Of a stretch of 9,835 nt of DNA, positions 6,028 through 9,835 are shown one piece after another. The stretch is taken from assembly GCA_913044145.1 (NCBI GenBank), contig CAJWOD010000037.1, positions 1-9,835 of the forward strand. Reading direction: 5' to 3'. Made by a program: the position numbers and the translations under genes. Under the pieces are notes generated by a model. It had not been told where the DNA came from and searched no databases. It saw only the letters and a list, made by a program, of their open reading frames with translations. Position 1 is the first letter of the stretch. Every line of letters starts with the position of its first letter. This DNA is from an uncultured Nitrospina sp. (GTDB lineage Bacteria > Nitrospinota > Nitrospinia > Nitrospinales > VA-1).

Positions 6028-6783
6028 ATGTCAGGTCATTCCAAGTGGTCAAGTATAAAACATAAAAAAGGCGCATTGGACGCCAAACGTGGAAAAATTT
6101 TCACCAAAATAATTAAAGAAATCACTGTTGCCGCACGTATTGGTGGTGGCGATCCTGATGGTAACCCTCGGTTACGCACCGCTATTCTTACTGCAAAAGG
6201 ACAGAATATGCCGGGAGATAATATCACTCGCGCCATAAAAAAAGGGACTGGAGAATTAGATGGCGTACAATACGAAGAAGTTAATTATGAAGGTTATGGT
6301 CCTGGCGGCGCTGCCATATTTCTTGAAGCAATGACCGATAACAAAAACCGTACCGTGAGTGAAATCCGAGCTGCTCTAGGTAAAGCCGGTGGTAATCTAG
6401 GTGAAAACGGGTGTGTTAGTTGGATCTTCGAACAAAAAGGCCTGATCACGGTTAAAACCGAATCTAAAGATGAAGACGAACTCATGGAACTGGCTATCGA
6501 CGCAGGCGCCGATGATATGAAAATAGTGGATAACCATTACGAAATCACAACAGTTGTGGAGAGCTTTGAAGGCGTGAGAAATGCCTTGGAGGGCGCAGGC
6601 ATAACTCTTGAGATTGCAGAGATAGCACGCATTCCATCAAATACGGTTGCGGTTGACGAAAAGAAAGGCAAAGCTCTTCTCAAACTAATGGATATTCTCG
6701 ACGATCATGATGATATTCAAAAAGCTTACTCGAACTTCGATATCTCGGATGATGTCATGAACGCTATCCTAGAAGACAACTGA
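6028..6783 (+). CDS. yebC: YebC/TACO1-family translation or regulatory factor
   Basis: A 251-residue cytoplasmic protein of the widespread YebC/PmpR/TACO1 family. Family members have been described as transcriptional regulators and, more recently, as ribosome-associated factors that ease stalling at proline-rich stretches. Which applies here is unknown. The N-terminus MSGHSKWSSIKHKKGALDAKRG is diagnostic (first 17 residues: MSGHSKWSSIKHKKGAL). Further matches are KIFTKIIKEI at 23-32, NPRLRTAI, NMPGDNITRAIKKGTGE and NLGENGCVSWIF. The three family domains appear complete and the length is usual. AAGGA lies 11 bases before the ATG, a rather long spacing. It is first in the yebC-ruvC-ruvA-ruvB operon, a common bacterial arrangement, and diverges from the iron-sulphur gene. 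Confidence 0.96.
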   Translation: MSGHSKWSSIKHKKGALDAKRGKIFTKIIKEITVAARIGGGDPDGNPRLRTAILTAKGQNMPGDNITRAIKKGTGELDGVQYEEVNYEGYGPGGAAIFLEAMTDNKNRTVSEIRAALGKAGGNLGENGCVSWIFEQKGLITVKTESKDEDELMELAIDAGADDMKIVDNHYEITTVVESFEGVRNALEGAGITLEIAEIARIPSNTVAVDEKKGKALLKLMDILDDHDDIQKAYSNFDISDDVMNAILEDN

Positions 6784-6791
6784 AATCCTAT

Positions 6792-6813
6792 CCGATTTGC
6801 ATTTGCAGATCGG
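6792..6813 (+). other. 9-bp hairpin between yebC and ruvC
   Basis: In the 50-base gap, CCGATTTGC (6792-6800) pairs with GCAGATCGG (6805-6813) around the loop ATTT: eight Watson-Crick pairs and one G-U. No T tract follows on either strand, so it is not a standard intrinsic terminator. It ends about 20 bases before the ruvC start, just before a weak AGG ribosome binding site. It could mark RNA processing, protect the upstream message, or tune ruvC translation; these roles are inference. Confidence 0.5.
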
Positions 6814-6833
6814 CCAACCTCAGGCTAAAAAAG

Positions 6834-7328
6834 ATGCGTGTAATGGGAATTGATCCAGGAAGCAACTGCACCGGTTTTGGCATCGTAGAAGAAGTGAAAG
6901 GTAATTTATGTGCAGTGCATTGGAGCAGTGTGCACAGCTCACCTAAAGACACATTTCCAAAACGTCTCAAACACATTTATGATGAGCTGACTATTGTCAT
7001 GAAGGAGTATTCCCCCGACGTGGTTGTTATAGAAGACCTTTTCTATGCAACTAATGTGAAAACAGTCATAAAATTGGGGCAAACTCGAGGTGTTGCGCTT
7101 CTTGCCGCTGCGAATAGCGGACTTCAGATTGCAGAATACAGTCCGCTAGAAATCAAACAGTCCGTGGTTGGCTATGGACGAGCAGATAAAAATCAGGTTC
7201 AAGACATGGTGACCACCCTATTACGACTCAAAGAAAAACCCAATCCGCTCGATGCTTCTGATGCTCTGGCCGCTGCCATATGTCATATCCATAACGACGG
7301 ATTGCAACAAAAAATTAAACAGGGATGA
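6834..7328 (+). CDS. ruvC: Holliday junction resolvase RuvC
   Basis: Endonuclease that cuts Holliday junctions symmetrically, working with the RuvAB branch-migration motor in recombinational repair. It has 164 residues with an RNase H-like fold. All four catalytic acids are present: Asp7 in MGIDPGS, Glu67 in VVVIEDLF, and Asp140 and Asp143 in NPLDASDALAAAICH. Other family matches are FYATNVKTVIKLGQTRG (70-86) and GYGRADKNQVQ (113-123). The start at 6834 puts the first Asp at residue 7, as in E. coli; an in-frame Met three codons later is less likely. The ribosome binding site is weak (AGG about 10 bases upstream). Its stop overlaps the ruvA start by 4 bases. Confidence 0.97.
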   Translation: MRVMGIDPGSNCTGFGIVEEVKGNLCAVHWSSVHSSPKDTFPKRLKHIYDELTIVMKEYSPDVVVIEDLFYATNVKTVIKLGQTRGVALLAAANSGLQIAEYSPLEIKQSVVGYGRADKNQVQDMVTTLLRLKEKPNPLDASDALAAAICHIHNDGLQQKIKQG

Positions 7329-7918
7329 TTGCACATCTTATAGGCAAACTGATTTATAAATCTCCTGATCATTCCATTGTGGATGTAAATGGTATCGGCT
7401 ATAAAATCTTCACTCCGCTTTCAACTTATTATGTTCTACCCAAAACCGGAGAATCAGTAACGCTTCACATTCACACTCGTGTCCGAGAAGATGAATTAAA
7501 ACTTTTTGGATTTTTAACAGAAGAAGAACAAACCATTTTCGAAAAATTAATTACCATAAACAAAGTAGGTCCAAAATTAGCCCTAGGCATCCTTTCTGGA
7601 ATGTCTCCCGAGAATCTTTTGACTGCCATAATGAGTAACGATGCAGCGCGTTTAAGCGCTATTCCCGGGGTCGGCAAGAAAACAGCAGAGAGGTTAACAC
7701 TAGAAATGAAAGACAAGTTATCGGATCTGACATTCGTAATGGAACATCAACAAGAAACAGAAGTACCGGAAGGACCTTATGAAGATGCGTTATCTGCGCT
7801 GGTCAATCTGGGTTATAAAAAGCCTCAGGCGGAAAAATCATTGAAATCGGCTTATAATAAGATTGGAAAAGATGGTTCCCTGGAAGACCTGATCAAGGAA
7901 AGTTTAAATAATCTTTAA
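7325..7918 (+). CDS. ruvA: Holliday junction branch-migration subunit RuvA
   Basis: RuvA tetramers clamp the four-way junction and load the RuvB helicase. The 197-residue protein has the three expected parts. The OB-fold domain I (about 1-64) includes GIGYKI (23-28) and the acidic pin Glu55-Asp56 that separates strands at the crossover. Domain II carries helix-hairpin-helix motifs NKVGPKLALGIL (79-90) and IPGVGKKTAERL (113-124). An acidic linker with EVPEGPYED leads to domain III (about 150-197), which contacts RuvB (LVNLGYKKPQAEKSL). Translation is coupled to ruvC through an ATGA overlap. No unusual residues are seen. Confidence 0.97.
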   Translation: MIAHLIGKLIYKSPDHSIVDVNGIGYKIFTPLSTYYVLPKTGESVTLHIHTRVREDELKLFGFLTEEEQTIFEKLITINKVGPKLALGILSGMSPENLLTAIMSNDAARLSAIPGVGKKTAERLTLEMKDKLSDLTFVMEHQQETEVPEGPYEDALSALVNLGYKKPQAEKSLKSAYNKIGKDGSLEDLIKESLNNL

Positions 7919-7931
7919 AACTTAACGTGAT

Positions 7932-8957
7932 ATGGAAGAAGACAGACTAATAGATTCGAAATTGGATGAAGAAGAGATCCAATACGATAACAAACTACGA
8001 CCAGATAAACTCAGCGAATACATAGGTCAGAAAAAAGTTAAAGAAAATCTTGAAATATTTATCTCTGCCGCAAAAATGCGAAATGAATCTTTAGATCATG
8101 TTCTTTTTTATGGACCTCCAGGACTTGGGAAAACAACCCTAGCAAATATCATTGCTGAAGAAATGGGGGCAAAAATAAAAAGCACCTCGGGTCCGGTGAT
8201 CGAAAAGTCTGGCGACCTCGCCGCCTTACTTACAAATTTAAAACATGGCGATGTTTTATTCATCGATGAAATCCATCGGCTCTCCAATGTCATTGAGGAA
8301 ACTCTTTACTCGGCAATGGAAGATTATAAGCTAGATATAATGATAGGCCAGGGTCCTAGTGCACGTTCTATCAAACTCGAATTACCACCCTTCACATTGG
8401 TGGGAGCAACAACGCGGGCCGGCCTTCTAACTTCTCCCTTGCGTGATCGCTTTGGTGTGGTACATCGACTCGATTATTACAATGAAAAGGAATTGGAAAC
8501 TATTCTCACCCGTTCCGCATTTATCTTGGAAATATCTATTGTCCCAGAAGGAGCCAATGAAATAGCACGCCGTTCACGTGGAACACCGCGAATCGCCAAC
8601 CGATTGCTACGACGGGTACGCGACTATGCCCAGGTCAAGGCCAACGGAATAATCAACCGCGAGGTGGCCAGTAAAGCTTTAAAAATGATGGAAGTTGATG
8701 AAAAAGGTCTGGATAAAATGGACCATAAATTATTACTGGCTATGATCGAAAAATATGCAGGCGGGCCAGTGGGTATAGAGAGTCTTGCTGCCTCCATAAG
8801 CGAAGAAAAGGGCACCATAGAAGATGTTCTAGAACCTTATTTGATCCAAAGCGGATTCATCCAGCGCACTCCACGAGGTCGTATTGCCAGCCCATTGGCA
8901 TACGAACACTTTAAAAAACCTCTCCCTAAGCAGAGCCAACAGGAAAAATTGTTTTAG
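7932..8957 (+). CDS. ruvB: Holliday junction DNA helicase RuvB
   Basis: AAA+ ATPase whose hexameric rings pump DNA through the RuvA-bound junction. The protein has 341 residues, the normal length. Walker A is GPPGLGKTT (61-69) and Walker B is LFIDEIHRL with Asp112-Glu113. Sensor 1 is GATTRAG, followed by LTSPLRDRFG, which carries the arginine finger. The small AAA+ domain has RRSRGTPRIANRLLRRVRDYA, here quoted only as its core GTPRIANRLLRRVRDYA. The C-terminal winged helix includes GPVGIESLA and QSGFIQRTPRGR. The ATG follows ruvA by 13 bases and has no recognisable Shine-Dalgarno sequence. An in-frame TAA four codons upstream rules out a longer form. Its end faces the convergent PHP gene across 41 bases. 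Confidence 0.98.
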   Translation: MEEDRLIDSKLDEEEIQYDNKLRPDKLSEYIGQKKVKENLEIFISAAKMRNESLDHVLFYGPPGLGKTTLANIIAEEMGAKIKSTSGPVIEKSGDLAALLTNLKHGDVLFIDEIHRLSNVIEETLYSAMEDYKLDIMIGQGPSARSIKLELPPFTLVGATTRAGLLTSPLRDRFGVVHRLDYYNEKELETILTRSAFILEISIVPEGANEIARRSRGTPRIANRLLRRVRDYAQVKANGIINREVASKALKMMEVDEKGLDKMDHKLLLAMIEKYAGGPVGIESLAASISEEKGTIEDVLEPYLIQSGFIQRTPRGRIASPLAYEHFKKPLPKQSQQEKLF

Positions 8958-8998
8958 CAGGTTGACTTCTAATTTTTAATTTGAAAGTTAAGGAATAA

Positions 8999-9835
8999 TC
9001 AATTATTCCAGATAGACTGGAATTGCTGGAGGAAAACTGGTTCCATATTGGTGGCACCAAAAATATTGATTTGCTGGTGGTTATAAAATCCATGGAAGTC
9101 TCGACTGCCAGTTACTATCAAATCGAATTTACTTGCTAGTTCGATAAAGTATTGCACTGTTCCCATACGTTCATGGTAAGGATAATGACATTCAAGCCCG
9201 AGTAACCCCATATCTTTTAGCTCTTCTAAAAGGATGGGAGCATTCTCTTTTTTCCGCCCCTTTTCTGGACAAATCAGCGAGTAAGATCGTTCCCCCGGAT
9301 GCGCCATAACTGGAACACCGTTACTCGCCCGGATCAGTGATATGGCGGTGGCAACATCTAGATTTTCTCGCTGGACATTGTATTTTACTAAATAACGATC
9401 AAAAGCCTGATGAGTATTTGAAACAATACCCAAACGAACCATTTCTCGAGCCAAATGAGGTCTTGCAAGAACACCCTCGGCAGCCCTTTTTACTTTTTCA
9501 AACTCGATGAGTCCTCTAAATTTTTCAGGAATAACACTGTCTACCCGCTGGATCAGTTCCACCATACGTCTTTCCCGAGTTTCGGTCATATGTCTTACTC
9601 GTTGGAGCAAATCTGGTTGGATCGATTCATAATCTTTAAAATAGGCGAGTAGGTGAATATTAAAATCGTGGAACTTTACTGTGATCTCGATTCCTGGAAA
9701 AGCTTCTATTTGTCTCTCTTCCGCTGCCTGTAAAAAGTCCTCAATTCCGTCAAAGGTATCATGATCAGTAAGGGACAATAGAGTTACATTATTTTCTTTC
9801 GCAATATTAACTAATTGCTCAGGAGGAAACTCCCC
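8999..9835 (-). CDS. PHP-domain metal-dependent phosphoesterase (TrpH/RNase AM-like), C-terminal part
   Basis: The frame is open to the right edge, so the start and the first PHP motif (His-x-His) lie outside; 278 residues are visible. In-frame codons before the TTG at 9778 read GEFPPEQLVNIAKENNVTLL, a normal PHP continuation, so the TTG is internal. Visible family features are SLTDHDT, AFPGIEIT, the His in FNIHLLAYF, ARPHLAREMVRLGIV, VMAHPGE and the terminal GSRDFHGFY. These supply His and Asp ligands for the metal centre. The layout matches the YciV/TrpH group, some of which are 5'-3' exoribonucleases or hydrolyse nucleoside 3',5'-bisphosphates. The exact substrate here is not provable. It converges on ruvB. 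Confidence 0.88.
   Translation of the reverse strand, partial: GEFPPEQLVNIAKENNVTLLSLTDHDTFDGIEDFLQAAEERQIEAFPGIEITVKFHDFNIHLLAYFKDYESIQPDLLQRVRHMTETRERRMVELIQRVDSVIPEKFRGLIEFEKVKRAAEGVLARPHLAREMVRLGIVSNTHQAFDRYLVKYNVQRENLDVATAISLIRASNGVPVMAHPGERSYSLICPEKGRKKENAPILLEELKDMGLLGLECHYPYHERMGTVQYFIELASKFDLIVTGSRDFHGFYNHQQINIFGATNMEPVFLQQFQSIWNN

Noticed and set aside
8958..8998. Possible bidirectional terminator between ruvB and the PHP gene
   Set aside because: TTGACTT (8962-8968) and AAGTTAA (8985-8991) can pair over 7 bases with one G-U, but the stem is AT-rich and the loop is 16 nt. No convincing terminator is formed.
9776..9778. TTG at 9778 as the true start of the PHP protein
   Set aside because: The codons upstream continue open to the window edge and read as a normal PHP-domain sequence, so the gene starts outside the window.
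1..9835. Defence system, mobile element or CRISPR array
   Set aside because: No transposase, integrase, terminal inverted repeats, spaced direct repeats or tRNA-flanking att-like repeats were seen. The NERD protein alone is not enough evidence for a defence system.

Overview
The window carries housekeeping genes of a Gram-negative-type bacterium: a YajC-SecD-SecF export operon, a soluble flavoprotein/iron-sulphur oxidoreductase operon, and a YebC-RuvC-RuvA-RuvB operon. The DNA is moderately AT-rich with tight operons. Separate SecD and SecF, YajC, and yebC directly ahead of ruvCAB fit Deltaproteobacteria-like or Nitrospinota-like lineages. That placement is a guess from gene order and protein style, not a phylogenetic result. 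I see no tRNA, rRNA, CRISPR array, IS element or phage gene.

Region 1 (1-2261, minus strand) is yajC, then secD, then the first 84 codons of secF, which runs off the left edge. A good sigma70-type promoter lies upstream of yajC. Its roughly 90-nt leader contains a strong ribosome binding site in front of an 8-codon ORF. Region 2 (2348-3635, minus strand) holds two poorly known genes: a secreted 183-aa protein whose stop codon lies inside a possible terminator hairpin, and a single-pass membrane protein with a NERD nuclease-like domain that has lost an active-site acid.

Region 3 (3652-5998, minus strand) is an overlapping gene pair. One gene encodes a protein with one [2Fe-2S] and two [4Fe-4S] motifs, the other an SdhA/FrdA-family flavoprotein. 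The flavoprotein has Asn where membrane SdhA/FrdA carry the flavin-linked His, and it lacks most of the usual C-terminal domain. No membrane anchor genes follow, so a soluble dicarboxylate oxidoreductase is likely. Its promoter would start transcription at or next to the start codon, giving a leaderless mRNA. Region 4 (6028-8957, plus strand, divergent from region 3) is yebC-ruvC-ruvA-ruvB, with a 9-bp hairpin between yebC and ruvC. Together RuvABC branch-migrate and cut Holliday junctions. Region 5 (8999-9835, minus strand) is the C-terminal part of a PHP-family phosphoesterase that enters from the right edge and converges on ruvB.

I found no clear new multi-gene system. The points most worth a second look are the yajC-secDF leader, the secreted protein next to it, the degenerate membrane NERD protein, and the predicted leaderless iron-sulphur gene.
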